From the IMG/VR virus record IMGVR_UViG_3300028581_000051, positions 1-54,150 of that record: 54,150 bases of DNA; one strand, written 5' to 3'. The notes beneath the pieces were generated by a model. That model was given only the letters and a program-made list of their open reading frames with translations. It did not search any database and was not told the origin of the DNA. Each line of letters starts with the position of its first letter. Within the stretch, counting starts at the first letter, position 1. A program made the position numbers and the translations under genes. Shown here one piece after another: positions 12,201 to 18,324 of the stretch. Origin of the DNA: a virus.

Positions 12201-14191
12201 GTTTAAACTTTTCAATAACTTCTAACACTCAGGTCAGCTGGACTGCTGGTACAATTACTTATATCAGTGACTCGGGGACAAAACAGACTGTCAATATCGC
12301 TGCAGGCTCTTATACCAAAGCTAACAGTGCTGCCACTGGGTACCTTTACTGGAGTAAAGACAGCACAACTTTGACAGGCCTGGCTAGTACAGCTGGGGTT
12401 GATACAACAACGACTGTCTTGTTGGCGACTTATGCTGCAGGGACACCAGGTCTTTTAGTTGCCACTTATGGTAGAAGCTTTATTGACGGTGATCGTATTA
12501 CAACTGACTCTATCACAGCGGCTCAACTTAAAGCAGGTTCTGTGGTTGCAGGCAAGATTGCTGCAGGTACCATCGGCGGTACAGAACTCTCTGCTACGCT
12601 ATCATTAAGTGTCGGCACAGACGATGATGCATTCTTTGTAAGTGGTGTAAATCCTGATTGGCGCATTTGGGCAGGTAGTACAAATCCTGAGTCAGCCCCC
12701 TTCAGAGTTTCTAAAGCCGGTAAACTAGTCACAACAAGTCTTGAGACCAGAACTAGTGATAATATCCTTCACTGGTCATCTGAGGGTGGTCACACCCAAG
12801 AAGGCCTCAATCAAATGTTAGCCTTGAGCAGCTCTCAGCTCCCTGTGACAACTTCAAAAACCGGTTCAGTTGCAAGCAGAGGTCTTACTACGCCTTCTGG
12901 AACGCTTACCGACAGCTACATATTAAAGCTCAGGCTTGCGGGGTCTAGTGATCTTTCTCAAAAGGTCTACGTGTCTTTAAACGGGTATCATCCAAATCCA
13001 AGCAATTTCACAGCTGGGTTTGTTGTCAAACTCTACAGACGCTACAGACAAGCTGTCACAGATACCTTTGGAGCTTGGTCTGAAATTGCGTCACAGTATC
13101 TATCAAAGTTAACTCCAGATCCGTTAGCTAGTCCCACAGACGATATCACGTACGGTCTTTATTCTTACGAGAGTGGTTACTGGCAGTTTAATATTGGTGA
13201 TGGGACGTACGACTGGGTAGTTAGTACCAACTATAGCCCAGTTACGCGCAGCGGTAATGATCTATTTTTCTCAGTAACTTCAACTAACCTTGCTGAGGGC
13301 TTCTATGAGTATGCTATCGGGACTGGTTTGGATTTTAGTTCAACACTAGTAACCTCTTATAGGATTGAGACTTCTGATGTCGATAGTGTACCCAGTATTC
13401 TGTTAGGTAGCACAGGTAGCCTTAACTCTGTAAACTTTACTCACCCCCTAGGTTTCATATCTAAACTAGTCGTCCAAGGTCTTGGAACCACTATTAATGC
13501 AAGCTTTGAGACTTGTGTGCTGTATACAAACACTGGTGCTGCTAGGACTGTCAGAAATTTCAGTGGGGTCTGTGATGCAACACGCACTGGCTCGACGCCC
13601 ACCACGCCTGGACCAGGTGGCATCTCCGAAGACTTTAGAAGTGGGTTTGATAGTTACAAGCAAGCAGGTCTTTGGCTTATTTCGAATGGTCTTGAGGACC
13701 ATCTTATTATAGCCAAGCTAACGAACCCGACGCTCCCTGAAGGCTATAGCTACAAGAAACTTCTAAGTATCCTTTTTACACCGTCTAACACTCCTGGGGT
13801 ATTCTTACAGCACATGGGAAAGGTTAGATTAGGTGATGGTTTAATGTGGTCTTCAGGCAATAAGGGTAACTATCGGAGTGGAAATGACTTGCTTACAACT
13901 GATTGGCAAAGCACCCCAATTCGTGGTGGTGAACTTGTTGTAGGCCCTGTAGTCCCTCTTCAAGCACACACAGTTACACTACGCGTCAGACCATACGGTG
14001 GTTGGATGTATATTGCAGACGCTAACACTTACGAGAGTTATGGGCATCCTACTCTGCCACCTCCTATTGTAGAGTACGACCACTCAATTTCAACCCATGA
14101 AGTCCCTCTATATTCTGACAATCTATTTGTTATTGCAAATGGCGGAACTAACGCTTCTATCAAAATTGCAGGCTTTGAATTTGACGTATAA
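6284..14191 (+). CDS. Giant J-like tail tip / central fibre protein (host specificity)
   Basis: A 2,635-residue protein starting at an ATG that overlaps the previous stop. The N-terminus has a hydrophobic Ala-rich segment (residues 3-25), then the pattern EKLPIVYGRALIGGVRAW typical of J-like tail-tip proteins. Residues about 929-1529 hold seven copies of a roughly 85-residue repeat, most ending in a short collagen-like run such as QNGADGADG. Two fibronectin-type-III-like domains follow, starting near residues 1651 and 1754 (each opens with DTT[PA]PAAP). The pattern ITADSINANKL near the end of the second is common in the C-terminal half of J proteins. The last 700 or so residues are probably the receptor-contacting part. 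It should form the tail tip and recognise the cell surface. It is the last gene of the tail module. Confidence 0.9.
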   Translation: MAAVSTILAVAAFTISAVSAAYQVIQAKKLKEKADAAAEARKGFEVTSEGTAEKLPIVYGRALIGGVRAWAKTGHNFTYPGTSNSNKSFLTGSASQSGYTQDFSTWDTIENFRGVSVARSQNLVPAMESGHLNKSLSGKKNEFLFFQQALCIGPIHAVHDITIDGSRYINDPTVGAFTTTEDDSTARIRAAMRVDCHYAGGVASNIIAANFSERADSIFKDVAYLSGVVRLDRDEPQFSGMVSIQALMEGRLVKTVTNGVLASTRTYSNNSALCLLDYLTDPLGKDIPLDEIDLASFEAGAIISARLARSSVPVGGKIFQPTDGSRDISARNLPLYECNLVVDTRKSVRENIEAILATMGDARLVWSGGVYKLNMQVPETNEDIVLAEVIDDTKLSLDQTIEINWPSGDDKLNHVKVRFSNEHENFKEDVVSWPPKYNSSYYKGVGGHKLATSVGSWDDSKTGGNLLNNHGVWDSTTTTHTSVHRFRVPKSKAGTYTLNFTADSSITIAVKDFQTNVSLYSGTHNNQNTVGSASLSLGSASVEKLYEISITATKSGNSSTRGAAAKLTNSGSVLWSTRDATYTAFDLVEQTNSIYTNMLAEDGIELEAEVFLSGCTDPYHATAKAEEMVRTSRTAAKVKFNYRISDRYLEPGDIIRLESEILNIGIEEDLYVRLDEVKVQVDRTCDLSGSRFDYSQLAFNVADDFYANPAPIFSTRITPPSDIVYSNAFNEAIQNSGRLTWGVSSEPSILQYIVYVHIPSSDANSTAYDASGAPIYTELCRSETNTVVLPPISASSAYFCVKVLTVGGLSLGVYTDRVTAVELSHNWLRRIELSASANAFIANAGGSVSPANSVITATVFNYDSPVYKWFIDGVEQVGQTSSSLTLASFNTTASKTVKVWVSEAGSLDTQVSSLPIFYLEAGADGANGINTATIQLYQRAASAPTKPASTLTYTFATRTLSGNLESWSTTVPAGTNPVYVTAAVASSDATADTIVSADWATPVVLVQNGANGDPGAPGLNSATITLYKRTTGTTPAGPTGDAVYTFATGALSTANLNGWTQTIPSGTAALWAITRSVSTSATTSTITSGQWSTAQIMALNSAIVYIYKRATSVPATPTVSATYNWSTGAITGLDGGWTVTIPSGTDPLYVSAATVLNSQVSIASNAWSTATILSQNGAAGATGSNSAIVTLYRRSATSPAVPTATLTYTFATGVLSGTLSGWTQSIPSGADPLYAILATATSTGATDTIATAEWSTPGILAQNGSEGAPGLNNATVILYRRDTVVPPAPAATLTYTFATGVLSGTLSGWTQSIPSGTDPIYSISALASATGATDSIATGEWTIPRVVAQNGADGADGLNSATVTLYKRATSAPAVPVSSLTYTFSTSLISGALDGWTQNIPTGVDPLYATLATATSTSGTDIILTAEWSTPRVVAQNGVDGLNSITVMLFQRTATDTAPAVPSGSLTYTFGTGTLTGTLGSWTRSVPASGGAYCWVTSAVASSNTASDTIASVDWTSPTVMSRDGTNGTNGVAAISAVLSKPAVTIRTDINGDNGDFSASGTTLYVYEGSTPLTYDGVGTAAGTWRVTVTGSLITPGAVTDSGAFATVANITAISSNNGKITFDVAGKRADGSTFTITSEQTFTKVLGAILDTTPPAAPTNLAVAWTVETLNDGYVQVKGLLTWTASASADIGSYELGIRETGAPAYVTFPASGTSFERIFKLNQAYDFSLVAVDKSGNRSTVPLTLLNQTSSRDTTAPAAPTPDAANTKSSLRSAFLRWTNVATSDLARVLIYEAVVNNGASAPTSASALLISVVNASPSQVGGYTRAGLDATKDYYYWFKSEDTSGNISAAFSTVLGPIASSKLANDDITADSINANKLASNTSLPASLLIGQTGFRLDVNPASIINDPDIAHGQSVVAIEPGRILVSGSTYLSDWRSGADETKINGGVVAANSILASSITVGARGLEISGLNFSITSNTQVSWTAGTITYISDSGTKQTVNIAAGSYTKANSAATGYLYWSKDSTTLTGLASTAGVDTTTTVLLATYAAGTPGLLVATYGRSFIDGDRITTDSITAAQLKAGSVVAGKIAAGTIGGTELSATLSLSVGTDDDAFFVSGVNPDWRIWAGSTNPESAPFRVSKAGKLVTTSLETRTSDNILHWSSEGGHTQEGLNQMLALSSSQLPVTTSKTGSVASRGLTTPSGTLTDSYILKLRLAGSSDLSQKVYVSLNGYHPNPSNFTAGFVVKLYRRYRQAVTDTFGAWSEIASQYLSKLTPDPLASPTDDITYGLYSYESGYWQFNIGDGTYDWVVSTNYSPVTRSGNDLFFSVTSTNLAEGFYEYAIGTGLDFSSTLVTSYRIETSDVDSVPSILLGSTGSLNSVNFTHPLGFISKLVVQGLGTTINASFETCVLYTNTGAARTVRNFSGVCDATRTGSTPTTPGPGGISEDFRSGFDSYKQAGLWLISNGLEDHLIIAKLTNPTLPEGYSYKKLLSILFTPSNTPGVFLQHMGKVRLGDGLMWSSGNKGNYRSGNDLLTTDWQSTPIRGGELVVGPVVPLQAHTVTLRVRPYGGWMYIADANTYESYGHPTLPPPIVEYDHSISTHEVPLYSDNLFVIANGGTNASIKIAGFEFDV
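9067..10870 (+). repeat. Seven tandem ~85-residue coding repeats in the J-like protein
   Basis: Seven diverged in-frame units of about 240-280 bases. Most open with LNSATVTLYKR-like sequence, pass through LTYTFATG, SGW and SIPSGTDPLY, and close with WSTP and QNG followed by Gly-X-Y-like triplets. Units 4 and 5 share a block of about 65 bases (near 9897-9962 and 10158-10223) with apparently a single mismatch, a sign of recent duplication or gene conversion. Such repeats likely set fibre length or expose binding surfaces. Confidence 0.85.
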
Positions 14192-14230
14192 CCTTAGAAA
14201 TTTTCTTGTAACCTTATAACTCTTGTCCAG

Positions 14231-14380
14231 GTCGAGAGGAAGGGGCCGGTCCCACGCGGGCCGGGGCCACCTGCTACCCAGAGGCGGTGCAGGGCGGGCG
14301 GGTCGGAGCCGCCCATGGCCACCCTACTCCGGCGGCGGCGCGGCCACCCAGAGGCCACTCTCGGGGCCAGGCGGGCCTCC
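14231..14380. other. GC-rich intergenic island (about 79% G+C)
   Basis: Of 150 bases, 119 are G or C by direct count, while the flanking genes are near 45%. The stretch is full of GGCC/CCGG-type inverted repeats and contains the 10-mer ACCCAGAGGC twice. No credible gene lies in it. It follows the last tail gene and precedes a promoter-like motif at 14441. A similar island occurs at 37611-37740 in the same arrangement, so it may serve as a transcription boundary or another fixed signal. The rest of this 324-base gap holds only the promoter-like motif and a short leader. Confidence 0.75.
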
Positions 14381-14440
14381 CAATTCCTGACAAACTTGCA
14401 CAATACTCTTAGAAACGAGGGACTAACAATCTGGTCGGTC

Positions 14441-14458
14441 AACCCGTTAAATTAGCCC
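14441..14458 (+). promoter_or_regulatory. Candidate phage RNA polymerase promoter, copy 1
   Basis: The sequence AACCCGTTAAATTAGCCC matches the motif shared with 24167, 37747 and 47438 (core CCCGTTAnnTTAnCCC). It is followed by AGGGTCCCTC and later AAGATAATA, which closely match the bases after the 47438 copy, so this pair is similar over about 40 bases. It lies 57 bases upstream of the holin gene. That it is a promoter for the phage's own polymerase is inferred from repetition, orientation and placement. Confidence 0.65.
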
Positions 14459-14515
14459 AGGGTCCCTCCCCTAAGATAATAGTAGTCAGTAGTAACCCAT
14501 TACTAAGAGAATCTC

Positions 14516-15052
14516 ATGTTACCTGCCCTAGTAAGTGGTCTTCTTTCTCAAGGTCTGAACTTAGTTGCTAATGCAGCTCTGGCCAAGGGTAAAGATTGGA
14601 TCAAGGACAAGACGGGAGTTGATCTTGACACTCCTCAGCTATCAGAAGAGTCTCTGCTCAAGCTTAAACAGTTTGAGATGGAGCACGAGGAAGAGCTTAT
14701 GGCTCTCCAACTTGAAGAGAATAAAGTCTCTGTAGAACTTGAGAAGGCTCGGTTAGCTGATGTCTCAAGTGCCAGGGATATGCAGAAAGTTGCATTAACC
14801 CAAAATGACTGGCTTGCTAAACACTTTGTATACTTGCTTGCCTCTGTCTGGTCACTCTTTGCTGCGTTGTATATTGGATTTATCACCTTTGGTAATATCC
14901 CTGAAACCAACGTGAGGTTTGCTGATACGATCCTCGGGTTTATCCTGGGTACCGTTATCGCAACCATCCTGCAGTTCTTCTTCGGGTCTAGCAGAAGCTC
15001 TCAAGTTAAGGACGAGACTATTAAGTCTGCTGTCCGCAGTATGGGAGAATAG
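14516..15052 (+). CDS. Holin, 3-TM gene-transfer-release type
   Basis: A 178-residue protein. The N-terminal half is a soluble helical part (residues 1-95, acidic and Glu-rich around 45-80). The C-terminal half holds hydrophobic segments at about 105-125 and 135-160, then FFFGSSRSSQVKDETIK. The ending QFFFGSS plus Ser and Lys residues is characteristic of the Holin_3TM (GTA holin) family. It would form holes in the inner membrane to let the endolysin out at the end of infection. It is directly followed by the endolysin gene and preceded by a promoter-like motif, forming a lysis cassette. Confidence 0.82.
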   Translation: MLPALVSGLLSQGLNLVANAALAKGKDWIKDKTGVDLDTPQLSEESLLKLKQFEMEHEEELMALQLEENKVSVELEKARLADVSSARDMQKVALTQNDWLAKHFVYLLASVWSLFAALYIGFITFGNIPETNVRFADTILGFILGTVIATILQFFFGSSRSSQVKDETIKSAVRSMGE

Positions 15053-15055
15053 CCA

Positions 15056-15382
15056 ATGTCGCTCGGTCAAGAACAAGAAGCCTTTACCAGAGACCTGGTC
15101 AAGTTACTTGCTGAAGCTCACCGTAGAGGTTACGAAGCCCGACTCGGTGAAGTATTCAGACCGCCTGAAATGCAAGAGATCTACGTCAAGACAGGCAGGT
15201 CAAAGACCATGAATAGCATGCACCTTAAGAAGTGCGCTGCTGATATTCACTTTACACAAAATGGTCAAGTAGTGTACCCTAAAGAACTGGGTGACTACTG
15301 GGAAAGTCTCAGCCTTAAGAACCAATGGGGCGGCAACTGGCGTTCCTTCAAAGATAAACCACACTTCCAAAGGACTGTCTAA
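15056..15382 (+). CDS. Endolysin, M15 peptidase (L-alanyl-D-glutamate type)
   Basis: A 108-residue protein with the zinc site of M15 (VanY/T5 endolysin-like) peptidases: H56 in SMHLKKCAADIHF, D63 six residues after the next position, and H103 in DKPHFQ near the C-terminus. It should cut the peptide stems of peptidoglycan. It is a little shorter than T5 endolysin (137 residues) but keeps all the ligands, and has no signal peptide, so it depends on the holin three bases upstream. Its stop overlaps the next start (TAATG). Confidence 0.9.
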   Translation: MSLGQEQEAFTRDLVKLLAEAHRRGYEARLGEVFRPPEMQEIYVKTGRSKTMNSMHLKKCAADIHFTQNGQVVYPKELGDYWESLSLKNQWGGNWRSFKDKPHFQRTV

Positions 15383-15603
15383 TGACTTCCACTATTATTG
15401 TTGAATCCCATAATAACCCGGTTCTCGTTGAGACCATTGATAATGACAAGGTGACAGCTGAAGTTGTCCTTTGGCCTGTTGATGGCCCTGTCAAGTTCTA
15501 TACCACGACTACCCGTGAGATTCGTTGTAAGGATCTCAACTACGATCACCCTACTGCCCTCAGGAATCCCGCTAAGGAACCTGAACCCACTATCTTCGAA
15601 TAA
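15382..15603 (+). CDS. Small hypothetical protein after endolysin
   Basis: A 73-residue protein coupled to the endolysin by a TAATG overlap. It is a mostly beta-type soluble sequence with an acidic C-terminal end (KEPEPTIFE). It has no membrane segment or lipobox, so it does not look like a spanin despite its place in the lysis cassette. I do not recognise a family. Confidence 0.7.
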   Translation: MTSTIIVESHNNPVLVETIDNDKVTAEVVLWPVDGPVKFYTTTTREIRCKDLNYDHPTALRNPAKEPEPTIFE

Positions 15604-15614
15604 AGCTAAAGACC

Positions 15615-15637
15615 TGAGCATGTCTATAAACTGCTCC
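15615..15637 (+). promoter_or_regulatory. Conserved intergenic hairpin, copy A
   Basis: After ACCT, the stem GAGCA/TGCTC (15616-15620 with 15632-15636) closes an 11-base loop TGTCTATAAAC. It is one of six related elements in which loop bases are kept while stem pairs change together. Here the third pair of the stem is G-C where copies D and E have A-T. It lies 11 bases after a stop codon and just upstream of the CCATCTTATATGA motif. There is no U-tract, so a plain intrinsic terminator is unlikely for this copy. Confidence 0.65.
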
Positions 15638-15646
15638 ACAAAACGC

Positions 15647-15669
15647 GGAAATCTATCCATCTTATATGA
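15647..15669 (+). promoter_or_regulatory. CCATCTTATATGA motif, copy 1
   Basis: GGAAATCT, then the 13-mer CCATCTTATATGA at 15657-15669. The 13-mer recurs exactly at 19958-19970 and 39901-39913, each time after a GGAAnTCT block and shortly before a gene start. A TATAT-rich core suggests a promoter, but no TTGACA-like -35 box sits at the right distance. It could be a second promoter class or a regulator site. It is 62 bases upstream of the start at 15732. Confidence 0.5.
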
Positions 15670-15731
15670 AAGGCTCTCTAAGAGTCTCTAACCGTACCTT
15701 GGATGAGGTACTCAACAGGAGGAATCCTAAA

Positions 15732-16046
15732 ATGTTTGCTGCTATCAAAGACCGCGTTGGCGACGCTCTTCACGCCCTGTTCTGTCGTCAAGAAGCTGCT
15801 GATGTCGTGATCGTCTATCTGGCGAAACCGAATACGCACGTCATGGCGGTCTACCAATGTGATTATCTGGTGGCCACTTACACCATCGGCAACGTGGAAC
15901 TTCTGCAAAAGGAGTTCCGCAAGCGTAACGGTGAAATGCGCCACTTCCTGTGGAAGCTGACAGCCAAGCATCCGATCATGATTGTCGAGGCGGAGACTCC
16001 TCGGAATCTGTCGGACCTGCTGGTTGACGGCGTTCCTGCCCTTTAA
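15732..16046 (+). CDS. Hypothetical protein
   Basis: A 104-residue protein starting at MFAAIKDRVGDALHALF. I chose the ATG at 15732 because a strong AGGAGG box lies 7-8 bases upstream, although the frame is open back to 15666. It is a soluble mixed alpha/beta sequence. Codon choice is GC-rich (CTG, ATC, CGC, CCG), unlike the AGA/CTT-rich tail genes, which suggests strong expression. The family is unknown. Confidence 0.72.
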   Translation: MFAAIKDRVGDALHALFCRQEAADVVIVYLAKPNTHVMAVYQCDYLVATYTIGNVELLQKEFRKRNGEMRHFLWKLTAKHPIMIVEAETPRNLSDLLVDGVPAL

Positions 16047-16065
16047 TCCTGGAGAGGGTACTGCT

Positions 16066-16224
16066 ATGGTCTGGAAAGATCTGATCACTTACATCGTGAC
16101 CATTCGCTGGCTTAACCACCACGAAGTCTTCACGATCGACGCTACGGACTACGAAGAGCTTTTCAAGAAGCTCGTTGACAAGGGTCTCATCGGGGCTCAA
16201 GGTATCGACATCGAGTTCTACTAA
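16066..16224 (+). CDS. Small hypothetical protein
   Basis: A 52-residue protein beginning MVWKDLITYIVTIRW. The start at 16066 follows a GGAGAG box by 8-9 bases; the longer open frame from 15982 merely runs through the preceding gene. The sequence is a short beta-alpha unit with an acidic end (GIDIEFY). It shares the GC-rich codon style of the preceding gene and is probably cotranscribed with it. Function unknown. Confidence 0.68.
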   Translation: MVWKDLITYIVTIRWLNHHEVFTIDATDYEELFKKLVDKGLIGAQGIDIEFY

Positions 16225-16237
16225 CTACAATCAGCCC

Positions 16238-16260
16238 TGGACATGGCTTTAAACTGTCTA
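16238..16260 (+). promoter_or_regulatory. Conserved intergenic hairpin, copy B
   Basis: After AGCCC, a six-pair stem (TGGACA with TGTCTA, one G-T wobble) closes the loop TGGCTTTAAAC. The stem differs from copies D and E at two positions, and pairing is kept on both sides. It is followed by the pyrimidine-rich run CTTCTTTTCTTTTAATTTTT, so this copy could also act as a weak terminator. Confidence 0.65.
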
Positions 16261-16294
16261 CTTCTTTTCTTTTAATTTTTGATTGGAGACTAAC

Positions 16295-16380
16295 ATGAAA
16301 TAGACACCTCAGGTAGAGTAGAATGTGCCACCACGTTTCAACTTCTCGGTTGGGCTATCTGGACTGACCTTTCACCCTTT
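16295..16380 (+). other. Likely frameshifted 5' end of the following gene
   Basis: A good ribosome site (GGAG, 6 bases) precedes ATGAAATAG, which reads as Met-Lys-stop. In the neighbouring frame the reading is open from here straight into the gene at 16381 and looks coding (IDTSGRVECATT, then LLGWAIW). One extra A in the AAA run would give ATGAAAATAGAC and join the two. Either one base was lost (a real mutation or a sequencing slip) or there is a frameshift at codon 2. Confidence 0.55.
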
Positions 16381-16668
16381 GTGCAGGGCTACATCGAGGC
16401 TCTGCTTGAAAGCCTTTGCCCTGAAGAGGACGGCTCACGAGCTATGAGGCTTCCTGCTTTTACAGATCTTGCACCTGAGACTTTTAAGCGGATCCTTGAA
16501 GACTGCGAGGCGTGGCGTAAGACTTACCCAAACGTTAGTCACTGTAAACGGGGCGGTGCAAGCTTCTGGCGTCTTCGCTCCGAGCAGCTAGTCAAACGGT
16601 CAGCCTTCCCACCACTTGCCAGCTATTTGGGCAATGACGCCCTTATATACTTTGGAGAAAGTAGATGA
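16381..16668 (+). CDS. Hypothetical protein, probably truncated by an upstream frameshift
   Basis: A 95-residue reading frame from a GTG that has no ribosome site before it (CTTTCACCCTTT). The natural start is more likely the ATG at 16295, out of frame by one base, which would give about 124 residues. The sequence is soluble, with Pro-Glu-Thr and Trp residues around the middle (LAPETFKRILEDCEAWRKTY). The stop overlaps the next ATG (ATGA). Family unknown. Confidence 0.6.
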   Translation: MQGYIEALLESLCPEEDGSRAMRLPAFTDLAPETFKRILEDCEAWRKTYPNVSHCKRGGASFWRLRSEQLVKRSAFPPLASYLGNDALIYFGESR

Positions 16669-16847
16669 AAAAGCGTTTTAAGATCGTTATAGAGTTCGAA
16701 GGTGATATCGACATGGTTCCTGGCTGGGGTGACAACACCGCAGACTGGGTCAGGATGATCGCTCGAGACTTCGAACGGCAAACCCACTACAACACCAGTG
16801 CAAAGGTGATCTCGGAGGAGATTACCAGCGTAGAAATAAAGGATTGA
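16665..16847 (+). CDS. Small hypothetical protein
   Basis: A 60-residue protein with an ATG overlapping the previous stop and a GGAGAAAG ribosome site upstream. The basic start MKKRFKIVIEFEGD suggests a first beta strand, and the rest is helical. No motif is recognised. The tight spacing on both sides supports it as part of the small-gene operon. Confidence 0.68.
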   Translation: MKKRFKIVIEFEGDIDMVPGWGDNTADWVRMIARDFERQTHYNTSAKVISEEITSVEIKD

Positions 16848-16849
16848 TT

Positions 16850-16951
16850 ATGGAAAAGTTTAACCCAGCTATTGAGCGATTTATTTCTTGGCTAATGTCT
16901 GCCGGGATGACTCGCCAAGCTGCAATCAACCGTATGCGTCAAGGATCTTAA
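16850..16951 (+). CDS. Tiny hypothetical protein (33 aa)
   Basis: ATG at 16850, seven bases after an AAAGGA box and two bases after the previous stop. The product MEKFNPAIERFISWLMSAGM plus 13 more residues looks like an amphipathic helix with a basic end (NRMRQGS). The ribosome site and spacing match real neighbours, so it is likely translated. Function unknown. Confidence 0.5.
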   Translation: MEKFNPAIERFISWLMSAGMTRQAAINRMRQGS

Positions 16952-16982
16952 TCACGGCCGACCAAATCCTAAGGTAGGTCTT

Positions 16983-17015
16983 ATGAAAGCTTTCAAGAAC
17001 TTACACAACCTTTAA
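16983..17015 (+). CDS. Possible 10-residue leader peptide
   Basis: ATG with an AAGGTAGG box upstream encodes MKAFKNLHNL and stops 15 bases before the next gene. It could be a leader that couples translation, or the remnant of a lost gene. Only the ribosome site supports it. Confidence 0.2.
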   Translation: MKAFKNLHNL

Positions 17016-17030
17016 CTTGGAGATCTGATA

Positions 17031-17360
17031 ATGTATCTCGATACCACCCAAGTCGCCAAAGCCGCTCTCAAAGCTTATAAAGAGGGTAGACTCTCAGCTC
17101 AAGGCCCTACGCCTGAGTGCGCATACCGGGATAGTAGTGGCCGCCCTTGCGCAATCGGAGCCGCAATTCCTGATAAACTCGCCGAGGTTCTAACAGGTTC
17201 TATCTTCGCCATCATCTCCACCAGGGGCTGGAGGACCAACAACATTCAAGGACTTTCCATGCTGCAAGCAGCCCATGATGATTGGGTTTGCGGCCCTAAG
17301 TCTCGCTACCGCGAAGAAGATTTTGTGAAAGTCGCTGTGATGCTGGCAGGAGGAGTTTAA
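17031..17360 (+). CDS. Cysteine-motif paralog 1 (CAYR...GRPCAIGAAIPD family)
   Basis: A 109-residue protein with a GGAG box before its ATG. It has the pattern ECAYRDSSGRPCAIGAAIPD in the middle and LQAAHDDW near the end. The same layout (C-x-YR, G-x-x-CA-x-G, IPD/IPN, then LQ-x-x-HD) recurs in the products at 18321 and 18704, and a looser version in the one at 17363. The paired cysteines could bind metal or form a structural core. The family is common in phages but its function is not known to me. Confidence 0.75.
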   Translation: MYLDTTQVAKAALKAYKEGRLSAQGPTPECAYRDSSGRPCAIGAAIPDKLAEVLTGSIFAIISTRGWRTNNIQGLSMLQAAHDDWVCGPKSRYREEDFVKVAVMLAGGV

Positions 17361-17362
17361 CT

Positions 17363-17695
17363 ATGACTGACCAAATCAAACACGCTACGCTTCAAGAGTG
17401 GATCGAGGCTCTTGAGAGTGGAAAGTACCAACAGCATCGCAAGGAACTTACACCAAATAGCATTCCCATTGAAAGCACAGATACTTTGTGCTGCTTGGGA
17501 GTTTATTGTAAGATTTCTGGATACACAGGTAACTCAGCCGATCTCCCCTATTTTGCTATTGTGGACGAGAATGTAGAAGTACGGGTAGCCGATTGCATTA
17601 TTTGGAACGATTACGATGATCTAACCTTCCCTGAAATCGCCCAAAAGCTTCGGGAACGTTATCTCAACAGGGGTACCCAAAATGCCACGCTTTAA
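17363..17695 (+). CDS. Cysteine-motif protein, distant paralog
   Basis: A 110-residue protein starting at an ATG after AGGAG, two bases past the previous stop. The pattern TLCCLGVYCKISGY resembles the cysteine-rich centre of the neighbouring family, and the C-terminal half includes DLTFPEIAQKLRERY. It probably arose with the other three from an old duplication. Function unknown. Confidence 0.72.
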   Translation: MTDQIKHATLQEWIEALESGKYQQHRKELTPNSIPIESTDTLCCLGVYCKISGYTGNSADLPYFAIVDENVEVRVADCIIWNDYDDLTFPEIAQKLRERYLNRGTQNATL

Positions 17696-17852
17696 ATTTG
17701 AGAGCGCTTCCCAGCAAGGTTACGTTCTCAACACTCTCACTAGACTTCTGCAAGATATTAATGAACGAAGTCATTCTACTGCTGAAACCCAGAACCTTCG
17801 CCTGGCTATCAAGTGTGTCCTGGATGCGGAAGTTGAAGGAGAGTTCTCATGA
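17682..17852 (+). CDS. Small hypothetical protein (56 aa)
   Basis: The ATG at 17682 overlaps the end of the previous gene by 14 bases, and the stop overlaps the next start (ATGA). The product begins MPRFKFESASQQGYVLNTL and is one or two soluble helices. The coupled spacing on both sides and natural codon usage make this frame far more likely than the competing one from 17698. Function unknown. Confidence 0.6.
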   Translation: MPRFKFESASQQGYVLNTLTRLLQDINERSHSTAETQNLRLAIKCVLDAEVEGEFS

Positions 17853-18040
17853 AGAAGTTCTGGCTGGTATACTGTCCAAGGTACTCAGTTATGTATCGGA
17901 TGCCCAATAGAATAGAAGCCGCCTGTGAAGCAGACCGGCTCGCCAGAAAAGAGCCTGGGAAAACTTTCGTAGTTCTTGAGGCGGTAGCCTCTTATCAAGT
18001 CACGCCCTCAGAAGTTGTTGTTAAACTGCTGGATTCCTGA
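17849..18040 (+). CDS. Small hypothetical protein
   Basis: A 63-residue protein, coupled to the previous gene (ATGA) with a GAAGGAGAG ribosome site. It begins MKKFWLVYCPRYSVMY and has a charged helix in the middle (EAACEADRLARKEPGK). The pattern of a beta strand followed by a helix starting with Ala and Glu is common in small phage proteins that pair with larger partners. No specific role can be assigned. Confidence 0.68.
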   Translation: MKKFWLVYCPRYSVMYRMPNRIEAACEADRLARKEPGKTFVVLEAVASYQVTPSEVVVKLLDS

Positions 18041-18042
18041 CT

Positions 18043-18324
18043 ATGGAGATCTCAAGTTGTTCTAACTGTAGTGAGTATCACTACTCTGCCTGCACCCTCT
18101 ACGCTTTTTACCCAAAAGTCCTTCATTACTGCAGTTCTCACACGCCAGCCTACGGTACTACCACACTGCCTGAGGCTTTCTTGCTGGGAGCTTTTGCTAA
18201 TGAGCGTTGGTTGCTTACAAGCAAACAAATCTCAGAATGGGAGACTGTGGGAGAAGTGGTAGAGATTCTTAACTTTCTGGAAATCTTTGATTCCTGGGCG
18301 TCTATCCTAACAGGAGACCTATGA
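18043..18324 (+). CDS. Small cysteine-rich hypothetical protein
   Basis: A 93-residue protein with cysteines clustered in the N-terminal third: CSNC, then single cysteines at YSAC and HYC. The CxxC could bind zinc with the later cysteines. The C-terminal half is a soluble helix pair. The ribosome site is weak. The stop overlaps the next ATG. Confidence 0.66.
   Translation: MEISSCSNCSEYHYSACTLYAFYPKVLHYCSSHTPAYGTTTLPEAFLLGAFANERWLLTSKQISEWETVGEVVEILNFLEIFDSWASILTGDL

Noticed and set aside
14194-14442. 82-codon frame on the minus strand in the first GC island
   Set aside because: Arg/Pro/Gly-rich low-complexity product with no ribosome site, opposite to all other genes; expected by chance in GC-rich DNA, where stops are rare.
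15382-15603. Spanin in the lysis cassette
   Set aside because: The product has neither a membrane segment nor a lipobox, so position alone was not accepted.
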